DNA of 64,000 bases from Verrucomicrobiales bacterium (GTDB lineage: Bacteria; Verrucomicrobiota; Verrucomicrobiia; Limisphaerales; J093). The stretch lies in contig JACKPV010000023.1 of NCBI GenBank assembly GCA_024233305.1, positions 434,001 to 498,000 of the forward strand. Direction: 5' to 3'. A program made the translations under genes and the position numbers. Positions 35,304 through 44,521 of the stretch are shown here, piece by piece; position 1 is the stretch's first letter, and every line of letters begins with the position of its first letter. A model generated the notes under the pieces. That model was not told the DNA's origin, made no database searches, and saw nothing but the letters and a program-made list of their open reading frames with translations.

Positions 35304-36896
35304 ATGAAATCCCTCCCGGATCTCAACCGCCTGGTCCTGCCCCCAGAGCAACGGGAGGCATTCCTGGCCGCGATCCGACCTCTGCTTCCGCCCGAACAGT
35401 TCGAGTTCGTCCAAGCGATGGTCGAGGCCTTTCCCCAGATCAAGCAACTGCTCGAGGGGAAGAACCTCTCCATCGCCCGCCTGCGACAAGTGCTCTTCGG
35501 CGCCGCCACCGAGAAGACCGCCACGGTTTGTCCACCCGCCCCATCCGCGTCCAACCCCAAAGGCCAGGGCAAACGCCGGGGCCACGGTCGTCGTCCGGCC
35601 CGCGCCTACACCGGCGCTCGTCGCCAAACGGTGCGGCATCCCCGCCTTCGGCCCGGCGACCAGTGTCCCGAATGCGGGAAAGGTCGCCTGCGCCGCCAGC
35701 CCCAGCCGGCCCCGGTGGTGCGGGTCGAGGCCCAACCGCCGTTTCCGGCCACCGTCTTCGAGAAGGAAGTGCTCCGCTGCAACCTTTGCGGCAAGACCTT
35801 CACCGCCCCGACCCCGCCCGAAGCCGGCGAGTCCAAGTACGCTCCGGAGGTGGGGGTGTTGGTGAGTCTGTTGCGCTATGGCAGCGGGATGCCCCATTAC
35901 CGGTTGGAGAAACTTCAGGCCAGTCTGGGCGTGCCTTTGCCGGCGGCGACCCAATGGGAACGGGTCGCCGAAGTGGCCCGGTTGGTCCAACCGGTCGGCG
36001 ATCACCTCAAGTGGCTCGCCGCCCAGGCGCCCGGGGTGCACAACGACGACACCCCGATGCGGGTTGGCCAGTTGCGCCAGCAAATCCAGAGCGAAACCGC
36101 CCCGGAACGCACCGGCATCTTTACCACCGGCATCCTGGCCAGTTTTTCCGAGCATCCCATCGCTCTGTTCTTCACCGGTCGCCAACATGCCGGCGAGAAC
36201 CTGGAAGATATCTTGAGCCAACGCGCCGAGGGGCTGCCGCCGCCCTGGCAGATGGCCGACGGTCTCTCCCGCAACCGGCCCAAGAGCGCCCCGACCCTCG
36301 AGGGGTGTTGCCTCAGTCACGGTCGTCGGGGTTTGGTCCAAGTGGCGGACGACTTCCCCGAGGAAGTCCGCCGGGGGTTGGAGAGCGTGCGCGCGATCTA
36401 CCGCTTCGAGGCCCTCGCCAAGCAGCAGCGACTTGATCCCGTGGCCCGTCTTCGGTTCCACCAGACTCACAGTCAGCCGCTGATGGAGGCGCTCAAGGCG
36501 TGGCTTGATGAACAGATCGAAGGCCACCGGGTCGAACCCAACAGCACGCTCGGCGAGGCCATCGGCTTCATGCGCCGCCATTGGGGGCCGCTGACCTTGT
36601 TCCTGCGGGAACCGGGTGCCCCGCTGGATAACAACCTGTGCGAGCAAATTCTGAAGATGGCGATCCTCCATCGGAAGAACTCCCTGAGCTTCAAGACCCA
36701 GCACGGCGCCCAAGTCGGCGACCTGTTCATGAGCCTCATCCAGACCTGTCGGCTCAATCGGGTCAACCCGTGGGACTACCTGATGGCTTTGGTCCGGCAT
36801 CCTGACCAGGTGCGCGCCAATCCGGAACAATGGCTCCCCTGGAATTACCAGGACGCCTTGGAGTCGGCGAAGGCACCGGCCTCCACCAACGACTGA
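35304..36896 (+). CDS. tnpC: IS66 family transposase TnpC
   Basis: A 530-residue DDE transposase. An N-terminal helical/leucine-rich part includes LRQVLFGAATEKT. A zinc ribbon (CPECGKG and CNLCGKTF) follows, then the catalytic core with VHNDDTPMRV, a second acidic position in MADGLSRN and LDNNLCEQ near the C-terminus. Full length, no frameshift seen. Confidence 0.92.
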   Translation: MKSLPDLNRLVLPPEQREAFLAAIRPLLPPEQFEFVQAMVEAFPQIKQLLEGKNLSIARLRQVLFGAATEKTATVCPPAPSASNPKGQGKRRGHGRRPARAYTGARRQTVRHPRLRPGDQCPECGKGRLRRQPQPAPVVRVEAQPPFPATVFEKEVLRCNLCGKTFTAPTPPEAGESKYAPEVGVLVSLLRYGSGMPHYRLEKLQASLGVPLPAATQWERVAEVARLVQPVGDHLKWLAAQAPGVHNDDTPMRVGQLRQQIQSETAPERTGIFTTGILASFSEHPIALFFTGRQHAGENLEDILSQRAEGLPPPWQMADGLSRNRPKSAPTLEGCCLSHGRRGLVQVADDFPEEVRRGLESVRAIYRFEALAKQQRLDPVARLRFHQTHSQPLMEALKAWLDEQIEGHRVEPNSTLGEAIGFMRRHWGPLTLFLREPGAPLDNNLCEQILKMAILHRKNSLSFKTQHGAQVGDLFMSLIQTCRLNRVNPWDYLMALVRHPDQVRANPEQWLPWNYQDALESAKAPASTND

Positions 36897-36995
36897 TCCT
36901 CCCGGCGAGGTCCAATCCCTCGCCCCGCCCTCTCCCCGTCATCATTCCGCCGCGGTGTCGCCCGCAGCGCCTCCGCACCCTTGCCGAAGCAACAC

Positions 36996-37348
36996 AACGA
37001 ACCGCGACAGGCGCGCCGGCGCAACTCGTGCTGGTCAGTCAAGCGCTCCGAAATCCCGGTCGCCAGGTCGCGCAACTCCACCAACCAGGAAGGGGTATCG
37101 CCGCCTACGGGGGCAAGCCGGCCCAAGATGTGGCGCGGCGGCAGATGGAGCGCAGCAAGGCAGTTCAGTTCAAAGAGCACACCTCCAAGGATGGCCTCGG
37201 GGAGCGGAGGCGGCTGCGACGGATTGTCGTCAGCGACGGATGCCACTCGCTGTCGGCAGGCACGACAAAGCCCGCCCGTGACCCGCGCCGTGGAGGGCAG
37301 GATCATGTTCGAGCACAACCGACAACGGAGCCTCTGAGCCGTATCCAT
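36996..37348 (-). pseudogene. Zinc-ribbon gene, 5' part (split by IS66)
   Basis: Begins at an ATG at 37348 and codes for a CxxC...CxxC zinc ribbon (RCRLCSNMILPSTARVTGGL then CRAC) and a helical region up to RRRACRGS, where IS66 interrupts it in the target site. Joining to 33874-33586 gives a continuous 213-residue protein. The ATG sits at the very edge of the dispersed repeat, whose end reads CTGCATGG, so the native start may have been changed. Confidence 0.75.
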
Positions 37349-37706
37349 GCAGCAGGATCCACCACCGATGGGCGCGGATGGGCGCGGATATTGGGGGAAA
37401 CCAGGATTGCCCGCCCTGGGTTCGAACTCACCATTCAGTGAGTCCTCCCGCCCCCTCGCCAACGCCGCAGCGCCTTGCCCTATCCGTGTGATCCGCGCCC
37501 ACCCGCGGTTCGCTGACTGAATTGGCAAGGTGCAGTAACTCGTAGCCGCTGACGTGCAGTCGGCGCATGATTCAGTGGGGATACGGTCGCCTGCCGCCAG
37601 ATGCGCCGATCCACCAAAACGTGACTGCCAGTCGGAGCCGGCGAGACCGCGCAAGCCCTTGGATCTCAGCGCCGACTACACGTCGGCGGCTACCGGGTGT
37701 TGAATT
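37346..37706. repeat. Dispersed repeat copy C containing a 152-bp MITE-like element
   Basis: About 360 bp nearly identical to 24772-25136 in opposite orientation. The 152-bp element lies at 37542-37693 with terminal inverted repeats beginning GTAGCCGCTGACGTGCAGTC. The UbiE stop codon falls inside its terminal repeat. Confidence 0.75.
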
Positions 37707-38425
37707 GTTGCGGCACAGGGTTTCGTTGCGCGATGGATGCTCATCACACCGCCGAGCAGGTTCCATTCCTCCACCCTGGCTCCCGCGAGTTCGCCCAACA
37801 TCTCGCGCACCCCGCTTTGGGCGGGATAATGGCGCAGCGACTCCAGGATGTAGCCGTAGGCCACCGCATCCCCGCTCACGAAGCGGCCGAGTAGCGGGAC
37901 GAAGGTCTCCAGGTAGAGGAAATAGGCCCTGCGCCAGAGCGGATGCGTCGGCTTGCCAAAGTCGAGGATCAACAGCCGTCCGCCAGGGCCCAGCACCCGC
38001 CACATCTCGCGCAATCCCCCGGGCATGTCCGCCAGGTTGCGCAGACCGTAGCTGATGGTGACGACGGCGAAGCGCCCGTCTGGAAACGGCAGCTTCAGCG
38101 CGTCGCCCTGCAAGAAGGTGGCTCTCCCGCCGGTTACCGGACGTCGACGGGCGACCGCGAGCATCGGTTCGCTGAAGTCCAGGCCCATCGCCTTTGCGCC
38201 CCGGCGCGCCAGGGCCAGGGTGACATCCCCGGTGCCGCAGCAGACGTCGAGCGCCTCATCCCCGGGGCGGATCCGAGCGAGACGGATCAGGCGGCGTTTC
38301 CACCACCGGTGCAGGCCGAAGCTCTGGAGGTCGTTGAGCAGGTCGTACCGTCCGGCGATTGCCCCGAACAGGTCCTGCACCCGGCCCGCCCGCCGTTCGC
38401 CGGTCTGGTAATACGGGTTGCTCAA
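37676..38425 (-). CDS. ubiE: UbiE/MenG-type methyltransferase
   Basis: A 249-residue SAM-dependent C-methyltransferase of (demethyl)menaquinone or ubiquinone synthesis. Visible: VQDLFGAIAGRYDLLND, LDVCCGTGDVTLALA (SAM motif), GLDFSEPML, FAVVTISYGLRNLADMPGGL and LLILDFGKP, in standard order. It starts at TTG overlapping the SDR stop, which gives the conserved YYQTGE N-terminus. The last residues (HPVAADV) are encoded by the MITE-like repeat, so the native C-terminus was probably replaced. Confidence 0.9.
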   Translation of the reverse strand: MSNPYYQTGERRAGRVQDLFGAIAGRYDLLNDLQSFGLHRWWKRRLIRLARIRPGDEALDVCCGTGDVTLALARRGAKAMGLDFSEPMLAVARRRPVTGGRATFLQGDALKLPFPDGRFAVVTISYGLRNLADMPGGLREMWRVLGPGGRLLILDFGKPTHPLWRRAYFLYLETFVPLLGRFVSGDAVAYGYILESLRHYPAQSGVREMLGELAGARVEEWNLLGGVMSIHRATKPCAATIQHPVAADV

Positions 38426-39153
38426 GGCTGCGGCATGTAGGTCGGCGTCACGACCAGATCGGATACCAGCACCCGCGACGGCAGGCGGGCAATGGCGACC
38501 ACGAGGCCGCCGAAGTCGTCCGGTTGCAGCATGCGCTCGCGCTGTTCGGGAGGCGGCATCACCGGGCGTTTTTCGAGGATCGGCGTGTTCACCTCGCCGG
38601 GGAAGATGTTCGTGACCCGGACCCCTTCTGCGGCGACCTCGGAGTTCACGAAAGAACCGATCGCGGCCTGGGCGAATTTCGACGCCGAATACGGGACCCC
38701 CGCCAGACCGAACACGCGCCGACCGGCCACCGAGACCACGTTGATGATCAGTCCGTCCCCGCGCCGGCGCATGGTGGGCAACGCCGCGTGCATCACGTTG
38801 AAGGCGCCCGTGGCGTTGATGGCCAACAGGCGGTCGAAATCCTCCGGATCCACGTCTGCCATGGTGCGTTTGACGACGTTCGAGCCGGCAGAATTGACCA
38901 GGATGTCGGGCATCGAATCCTCCGCCTCCAGCCAGTCGAAGAGGGCCCGGACGTCCGCGCGGTGCGCGACATCGCAGGTCTTCCAGCGGACCGGATGCCG
39001 GGCCTCGAGGCCTTCGGCGGCCGCTTGGAGAACGTCCGCCCGGCGGCCGCAAAGGACCACGCGGCAACCCTCGGCCGCGAGGGCGCTCGCGATGCCCAAC
39101 CCGATGCCCGTGCCCCCGCCCGTTACGAGGACGTGTTTGTCGTCAAGTTCCAT
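38422..39153 (-). CDS. Short-chain dehydrogenase/reductase
   Basis: A 243-residue classical SDR. The cofactor motif is VLVTGGGTGIGLGIASAL. Structural NSAGSN (family NNAG), VSVAGRR and the catalytic YSASK are visible. Arg after the second strand (GRRAD) suggests NADP. Substrate unknown. Overlaps ubiE by 4 bp, so the two are likely cotranscribed. Confidence 0.9.
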   Translation of the reverse strand: MELDDKHVLVTGGGTGIGLGIASALAAEGCRVVLCGRRADVLQAAAEGLEARHPVRWKTCDVAHRADVRALFDWLEAEDSMPDILVNSAGSNVVKRTMADVDPEDFDRLLAINATGAFNVMHAALPTMRRRGDGLIINVVSVAGRRVFGLAGVPYSASKFAQAAIGSFVNSEVAAEGVRVTNIFPGEVNTPILEKRPVMPPPEQRERMLQPDDFGGLVVAIARLPSRVLVSDLVVTPTYMPQP

Positions 39154-39364
39154 GGCTTGCCTTCTGCATACTCGTGATCGCCCGCATTCCCGGCGCGGCC
39201 TTCGTTGAACACCAGGCGGACGCGGAAAGCGAGAGTCAAAGCGCGCTGCACGTTGTCCGCCGGGTGACGTCCGCTCACGGACCGGGGCTGAACGGAAACG
39301 ACAACGAACCGCCCGCCGCGCACGGACGGGGTAAACCCGCGGACGCCCTGCGGTTCGCTGCGGA

Positions 39365-39697
39365 TCAGCGGACCGTCCGGCGCATCAAGATCCGGGTGGC
39401 CTGCAAATTGACCGGCTCCCACCCCTCGGCGGCGAGGCGGTTGGCCGCCCAGTTCAGGCAGAACTCCTCGTCGTGGATGTTCCGCGGCAGGGAGACCCCG
39501 GTCTGAAACAGGCGGATGTACTCCGTGCCCGTGGGGGTGATCAGTTGAAGCTTGTCCGGGCCATCCCATTTGATGATCGCGGTTTCATAGCGGATGGCGG
39601 GCGTCGGGGTGGCGGGTTGGGCCTTCGAGAACAGCGAGGCGCCCACGAGCAAAGCCCCGCCAACGAGGCAACCGGTAAGGGTCTTTCGGGTGATCAT
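39365..39697 (-). CDS. Small exported protein of unknown function
   Basis: A 110-residue protein with a clear signal peptide (LTGCLVGGALLVGASLFSKAQ). The mature part has ETAIIKWDGPDKLQLITPTG, FCLNWAANRLAAEGWEPV and a basic end, a short alpha/beta fold like DUF4177-type proteins. Verrucomicrobiota carry many such proteins. Monocistronic. Confidence 0.7.
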   Translation of the reverse strand: MITRKTLTGCLVGGALLVGASLFSKAQPATPTPAIRYETAIIKWDGPDKLQLITPTGTEYIRLFQTGVSLPRNIHDEEFCLNWAANRLAAEGWEPVNLQATRILMRRTVR

Positions 39698-40088
39698 AGT
39701 CTCTGCCTTTCCAGTGTTCGTGATCCGTCGCCCGAAAGCCCGGCGTCGGCTCACCAACGCGGCAGGGCGACTTGGGGCGACGCTACGCCGCCCCTGCGGA
39801 CAGTCAAGTCCGGCGCGGTGGCGCAGGCTCGAGCGTGCCGTGGCGCGGGAACCTGCCGTGTCGCACCGTTGGGAGAGCCCCGGCGGCGGTTGGTGCGCCT
39901 CCCGGCTTGCTTCGAGTTCCAGGCGGCTGGGGAAACGGGGCACGGAGTTCATTCCGCCGGCCGCGCCGGAAGTCACACCTGCTGCGGATTCCGTTCTGCG
40001 GTCCGAAAAAGCGGCAATGCGCACGGGCGGTTTTCGGCGGCTCATCCGGGCTTGACAGGTCCCGGGCGGATGGGGAGTTTGCCCGCGT
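39698..40088. other. Intergenic gap
   Basis: About 390 bp between two divergent small exported-protein genes. It should carry both promoters. No convincing promoter boxes, repeat or RNA structure seen. Confidence 0.5.
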
Positions 40089-40445
40089 ATGAACCTCAAA
40101 TCGATCCTCTCCTCGCTGGGCCTCATCCTCCTGCTGTCGGCGTGCTCGACCCCCGGCGGGTCTTCCGACATGTCCGCCATCCCGCTGGACGTCTACCGGG
40201 CGGGGGACGATATCCCGAAGGCTTATCATGAAATCGGCCTGCTCAAGGACGATGGCAAGGAGGCGGAGCAGCAGGAGATCGAGGCGAAGATGATCAAACA
40301 GGCGAAGAAGATGGGCGGCGACGCGATCATCTTCCTCGAGCCGAAGCAGAGCGGGATGGAGACCGAGTTCTGGAGCTGGGGCGCGGCCAAGTTCACCTAC
40401 CTTTATCAAGGACGGGTCGTCGCCTATGACCCGGTCGCGCAGTAG
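40089..40445 (+). CDS. Small lipoprotein of unknown function
   Basis: A 118-residue lipoprotein with lipobox LSAC after a hydrophobic signal (SILSSLGLILL). A Lys/Glu-rich middle (KEAEQQEIEAKMIKQAKKMG) is followed by GDAIIFLEPKQ and a beta end. The GGDAII motif after an amphipathic helix resembles YbjQ/DUF4156-type lipoproteins. Function unknown. Confidence 0.72.
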   Translation: MNLKSILSSLGLILLLSACSTPGGSSDMSAIPLDVYRAGDDIPKAYHEIGLLKDDGKEAEQQEIEAKMIKQAKKMGGDAIIFLEPKQSGMETEFWSWGAAKFTYLYQGRVVAYDPVAQ

Positions 40446-40694
40446 GGTCCAGCGACGCTGCTGTCCGCACACGGTGAAGGCGCCGGCGGGACGGAGGGCG
40501 AATGCCGATCCGGGTTACCCGGCCTGCGTCAGTCGACCTCCGACTCCGGCGGAAAGCATCGGGGGCGGACCGGTGCGCGGGTGGGGTGAAGCCGTTCGAT
40601 CCGGGTCACCGGATGGCGCCGGGGATGGCGTTGGCCGGAGGCAGAAACTGGCTTTGCCGTTGCCGGGAGGTGCGGGCTCCCGTTTAATCCGTTC

Positions 40695-41720
40695 GTGACA
40701 ACGGGTTGTTATGAACCGAGCCTGGCGGATCTGAACGGTCTGGACGGCGTGCAGACCGCCCTTCATGCGCGGGCGGCGGCCGTGGCCCGGGCGCAGTTCG
40801 GCAACCGGGTCTTCGTGCGGGGGGTGGTCGAAATCTCGAACTTCTGCCGCGAGAACTGCCATTATTGCGGCATGCGGCGTGACAACCGGGCCCTCGGCCG
40901 TTACCGCGCCGAGGCCGATCGCCTCGCAGAACTCGTCCTGCGCCATCGTCCGGCCAGCATGACCGATTTGAACTTGCAGGCCGGCGAAGATCCCGTGGCC
41001 GCGCGCGAAGTGGCGCTGCCCCTGGTGCGGCACATCCGGCAGCACACCTCGCTCGGCGTGAGCGTTTGCCTGGGCACCCTGGATGACTCTCTCTACGACG
41101 CCCTGCACGAAGCGGGCGCGGAGACCTATATTCTCAAGTTCGAAACGGCGGACCCGGACCACTTCGCGGAGTGCGAGGGACCCGGTTCGCTGGTGGAACG
41201 TGTGCGCACCATCCGTCGGCTTGCCGCGGCCGGCTGGTGGGTGAGTTCCGGTTTCATTGCCGGCCTGCCCGGGGCGCACCCCGAAGCCCTGCTGCACAAT
41301 TGCCGGTTGGCCGCGGCGTTGCCTTTGCGCGGTTGCAGTGTCAGTCCGTTCGTGCCCGGCGCCGATACCCCGCTGGCGAATGCCGCCGCGGGTGGTGCGG
41401 ATTGGACACTGAACTGCATGGCCATGCTGCGTCTGCTGCGCCCCGATTGGGTGATTCCGTCCGTGAGCGCGCTGAACATCGCGGAACCCGGCGCGGGTTA
41501 CCGGCGCGGCTTGGGCACCGGGGCCAACCTGGTCACCATCAACCTCACGCCCCCGGATCTCCGCAACGACTACGTGCTCTACAAACGGGATCGGTTCATC
41601 ATGACCGAGGGGCGCATTCTCGAGGCCATCGCGGCCGCGGGTCTGGTGCCTTCCCCCACGAGCCTGGCGGAGCATTTCCGTCGGACAACCCCCTCGCCCG
41701 CCGCCTCCCCGCCGGCCTGA
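40695..41720 (+). CDS. HydE/BioB-like radical SAM protein
   Basis: A 341-residue radical SAM enzyme starting with GTG. The cluster is CRENCHYC in VVEISNFCRENCHYCGMRRD, followed by LNLQAGEDP, YILKFETADP and a C-terminal NLVTINLTPPDLRNDYVLYK. This resembles HydE ([FeFe]-hydrogenase maturase) and the related PylB/BioB group, but no hydrogenase or HydFG genes are in the window. Being followed 6 bp later by two B12-radical-SAM genes and a ketosynthase pair, it more probably modifies a lipid or polyketide-like product. Confidence 0.75.
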   Translation: MTTGCYEPSLADLNGLDGVQTALHARAAAVARAQFGNRVFVRGVVEISNFCRENCHYCGMRRDNRALGRYRAEADRLAELVLRHRPASMTDLNLQAGEDPVAAREVALPLVRHIRQHTSLGVSVCLGTLDDSLYDALHEAGAETYILKFETADPDHFAECEGPGSLVERVRTIRRLAAAGWWVSSGFIAGLPGAHPEALLHNCRLAAALPLRGCSVSPFVPGADTPLANAAAGGADWTLNCMAMLRLLRPDWVIPSVSALNIAEPGAGYRRGLGTGANLVTINLTPPDLRNDYVLYKRDRFIMTEGRILEAIAAAGLVPSPTSLAEHFRRTTPSPAASPPA

Positions 41721-41726
41721 GTGCGC

Positions 41727-43139
41727 ATGAACCGCCGCGTCCTGCTCATCAGTGCCAATCAGTGCGAGACGCCATACGCGGTCTTTCCCCTCGGACTGGC
41801 GGCGGTCAATGCGGCGCTGCGCGAGGCGGGTTACGCGACCCGTTGGCTGGATTGCCTGGCGGACCAAGGGGCCATCGAACCGGTCATTGAGTCGTTCCAG
41901 CCCCACTTCATCGGCATCTCGCTGCGGAACATCGACGACGTCGCCTTCCGCCGGCGCGAGACCTTTTATAGTTCGCTGTTTTCCCTTTGCGACCGGATCC
42001 GGCAACGCACTGACGCGAAGATCATTGTCGGGGGCAGCGGTTTTTCGATCTTCCCCGAACGGCTGCTCGAACGCAGCGGGGCGGACTTCGGTGTCCAGGG
42101 TGAAGGCGAGGCGGCGCTGCTGGCCTTGTTGCGAGCGCTCGAACACGGCGAGGATCACCGGCAGATCCCCGGCCTCGTCTTTCGGAACGGGGCCGGGATC
42201 GTCGCCAACGCGCAACGCGCCGATCACCTCGACCGCGCCGTGGCGCCCGCTGACCGGCCTTCCGACCTCGTCGGGCACTACCTGCAGCGCAGTCTGATGC
42301 TAAACGTGCAGACCCAGCGGGGTTGCGCGCACGAGTGTTGCTACTGCACTTACCCGCTGATCGAAGGCCGGCGTCACCGGCGGCGCCCGGCGGAACAGGT
42401 GGCGGAGGAACTGTCCCAACTCGCCGAGCGCGGGGCGCGTTATGTGTTCATCGTCGACTCGGTGTTCAACTCCTCCCCGGCCCATGTCTTCGAGACCTGC
42501 GCCGCCATCCACCGGCGCCGGCTGCCGTTACGGTGGGGCTGTTTTCTGCGACCGCAAGGATTGACCGCGGATCTCATGCACGCGATGGCGGAGGCGGGGC
42601 TGGCGCATATCGAGTTCGGCTCGGACAGCTTCTCGGACCGCGTGTTGGAGAGTTACTGCAAGCACCTGCGCTTCGAGGATATCCAGCGGTCGACGGCACT
42701 CGCGCGCGACGCGCGGATCGAGCAGTGTCACTTCCTCATTCTGGGCGGTCCGGGGGAGACCATGGAAACGGTCGAGGAAACGCTGGCGAACGGCCGCCGG
42801 TTGGATGGCGCGGTGGTGTTGCCGGTGATTGGCATGCGGGTCTATCCGGGCACGACCCTGCACGCCCGGGCGGTGGGCGAAGGGGTGATCCGACCGGACA
42901 CCGACCTGCTCGAACCGTTCCACTACCTCGCTCCCGGGCTGACGGCGGAGCAACTGACCGAACGGCTCGAGGCCCACGTGAAGACCGACCCCAACTGGAT
43001 CGTTGGCGATCCGCCGGCCTCCTTTCAACCGCTGGTCCGGCGGTTGCGGCAGCGCGGAGTCGCAGGCCCGTTGTGGACCTACTTCGCCATGTTGCAGAAA
43101 TTCGCTCCCGCCGCTTCCCGCCTGGTGCAAGTGCCATGA
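41727..43139 (+). CDS. B12-binding radical SAM protein (lipid-type)
   Basis: A 470-residue protein. The N-terminal ~150 residues are a cobalamin-binding Rossmann domain (FPLGLAAVNAALREAGY, PHFIGISLRN, KIIVGGSGFSIFP). The radical SAM domain follows with CAHECCYC in the RGC context, ending with FLILGGPGETMETVEET. This is the class B type (methyltransferase or cyclisation chemistry). A GTG 6 bp upstream is also possible as start. Stop overlaps the next gene (ATGA). Confidence 0.85.
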   Translation: MNRRVLLISANQCETPYAVFPLGLAAVNAALREAGYATRWLDCLADQGAIEPVIESFQPHFIGISLRNIDDVAFRRRETFYSSLFSLCDRIRQRTDAKIIVGGSGFSIFPERLLERSGADFGVQGEGEAALLALLRALEHGEDHRQIPGLVFRNGAGIVANAQRADHLDRAVAPADRPSDLVGHYLQRSLMLNVQTQRGCAHECCYCTYPLIEGRRHRRRPAEQVAEELSQLAERGARYVFIVDSVFNSSPAHVFETCAAIHRRRLPLRWGCFLRPQGLTADLMHAMAEAGLAHIEFGSDSFSDRVLESYCKHLRFEDIQRSTALARDARIEQCHFLILGGPGETMETVEETLANGRRLDGAVVLPVIGMRVYPGTTLHARAVGEGVIRPDTDLLEPFHYLAPGLTAEQLTERLEAHVKTDPNWIVGDPPASFQPLVRRLRQRGVAGPLWTYFAMLQKFAPAASRLVQVP

Positions 43140-44521
43140 AACGCCTGCTGCTCATCTCCCCGCTCGCCCCGACCAGTCTGTTGGGGAAGGACTTCTTCTT
43201 CCGGTTGCCGTGCCTGAGTCTGCTCAAGGTGGCGGCGGCGACACCCAGCGGCTGGGAGGTGAAGATCATCGACGAGAAGGTCGAGCCCTTGCCCGCCGGG
43301 ATCGAGGCCGATCTGGTGGGGATCACGGCGATGACCTGCACGGCCAACCGCGCCTATGCCCTCGCGGACAGCTTCCGGCAACGCGGCCTCCCGGTGGTGC
43401 TCGGCGGCATGCATCCATCCAGCCTGCCCGACGAGGCCCTGGCCCACGCGGACAGCGTGGTGGTCGGGGAGGCCGAGGGATTGTGGCCGCAACTCATCGC
43501 CGACTTCGAGGCGGGCGCTCTCCAGCGCACGTATCGTCACGCCGAGCGGCTGCCCACGCTCGCGGGTCTGCCCCCCGCCGATTGGTCGCTCTACGCCGAC
43601 AAGCGCTATCTGCCGGTTCATTTCGTCGAGACCACGCGGGGTTGTCCGCTCGATTGCGAGTTCTGCGCGGTGACCAACTTCTTCGGTGGACGCTATCGGA
43701 ATCGTCCCGTCGACGAGGTGCTGGACGAACTGGACCGGCTGCATCCCTTCGACGGCCGTTTCATCCTCAAGAACGTGGTGTTCTTCGTGGACGACAACAT
43801 CCTGAGCAACCGCGCCTATACCCGGGATTTTCTGACCCGGATTCAGGGGCGCGGTCTCCGGTGGCTCGGGCATGCGTCGGTGTCGTTGGCGGACGATCCT
43901 GAAATCCTGCGCTTGTGTCAGGCGAGCGGCTGCATGGGGGTGTTGATCGGTTTCGAGACGTTGTCCGCGGAGACCATGCGCGGCATCGGCAACAAGAGCC
44001 GGCTGCGCATGGAATACACCGACGCGATCCAGAAGATCCACGACCATGGCATCGGGGTGGACGGATCGTTCGTGTTCGGCTTCGACACCGACGATGAGGG
44101 GGTGTTCGACCGCACGCTGGATTTCGTGCTGAAGACGAAGATGGAAGTGCCCTATTTCTCGATCCTGACGCCGTATCCGGGGACGCGGTTGTATGAGCGG
44201 ATGGAGGCAGAGGGCCGGTTGTTGTCGCGGGACTGGTCGCTCTACGACACGAGCCACGTGGTCTACCGGCCCACGCGTCTCAGCCCGGAGCAACTGCAAG
44301 CCGGCTACGATCGCGTCTTCCGCGAGGCCTACAGCGTGGGCAGTTTGTTTCGCCGGCTGTGGGGCACGACCAGCTACAAGAACTTCTTCCTCCCCATGAA
44401 CCTGGGGTTCCGCAGCGCGGTGCGGAAGATGACGCGCGCGCACCATTCGGGGAATGGCGTGCCGGCGCCGATGAATGGCTCGGCGAGGGCGGGTGATCCG
44501 CGAAGGAGCGAAGTCCGCTGA
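43136..44521 (+). CDS. Second B12-binding radical SAM protein
   Basis: A 461-residue relative of the preceding gene. The B12 domain is seen in EADLVGITAMTCTANRAYALAD and LPVVLGGMHPSSLPDEAL; the radical SAM cluster is CPLDCEFC in TTRGCPLDCEFCAVTNFFGG. ILTPYPGTRLYERMEAEGRLL lies near the C-terminus, as in hopanoid/magnesium-protoporphyrin cyclase-type families. Its last base is the first of the ketosynthase ATG, tight coupling. Confidence 0.85.
   Translation: MKRLLLISPLAPTSLLGKDFFFRLPCLSLLKVAAATPSGWEVKIIDEKVEPLPAGIEADLVGITAMTCTANRAYALADSFRQRGLPVVLGGMHPSSLPDEALAHADSVVVGEAEGLWPQLIADFEAGALQRTYRHAERLPTLAGLPPADWSLYADKRYLPVHFVETTRGCPLDCEFCAVTNFFGGRYRNRPVDEVLDELDRLHPFDGRFILKNVVFFVDDNILSNRAYTRDFLTRIQGRGLRWLGHASVSLADDPEILRLCQASGCMGVLIGFETLSAETMRGIGNKSRLRMEYTDAIQKIHDHGIGVDGSFVFGFDTDDEGVFDRTLDFVLKTKMEVPYFSILTPYPGTRLYERMEAEGRLLSRDWSLYDTSHVVYRPTRLSPEQLQAGYDRVFREAYSVGSLFRRLWGTTSYKNFFLPMNLGFRSAVRKMTRAHHSGNGVPAPMNGSARAGDPRRSEVR

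Larger units (their letters stand above)
33883..36995 (+). mobile_element. Complete IS66-family insertion sequence
   Basis: 3113 bp with near-perfect terminal inverted repeats starting GTGTTGCTTCGGCAAG at both ends (left from 33883, right ending 36995). It is flanked by the 8-bp target duplication AACGAACC at 33875-33882 and 36996-37003, the size IS66 elements make. It encodes tnpA, tnpB, a shortened DUF4338 passenger and the transposase tnpC, all on the plus strand. Intact ends and direct repeats suggest a fairly recent insertion. Confidence 0.93.

Noticed and set aside
34605..36830. A 741-codon minus-strand frame across IS66
   Set aside because: Shadow of tnpC and the DUF4338 gene; no recognisable domain.
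36981..37337. Plus-strand frame of 118 codons right of IS66
   Set aside because: Opposite strand of the split zinc-ribbon gene, whose reconstruction across the IS is in phase; the plus frame is Ser/Arg-rich noise.
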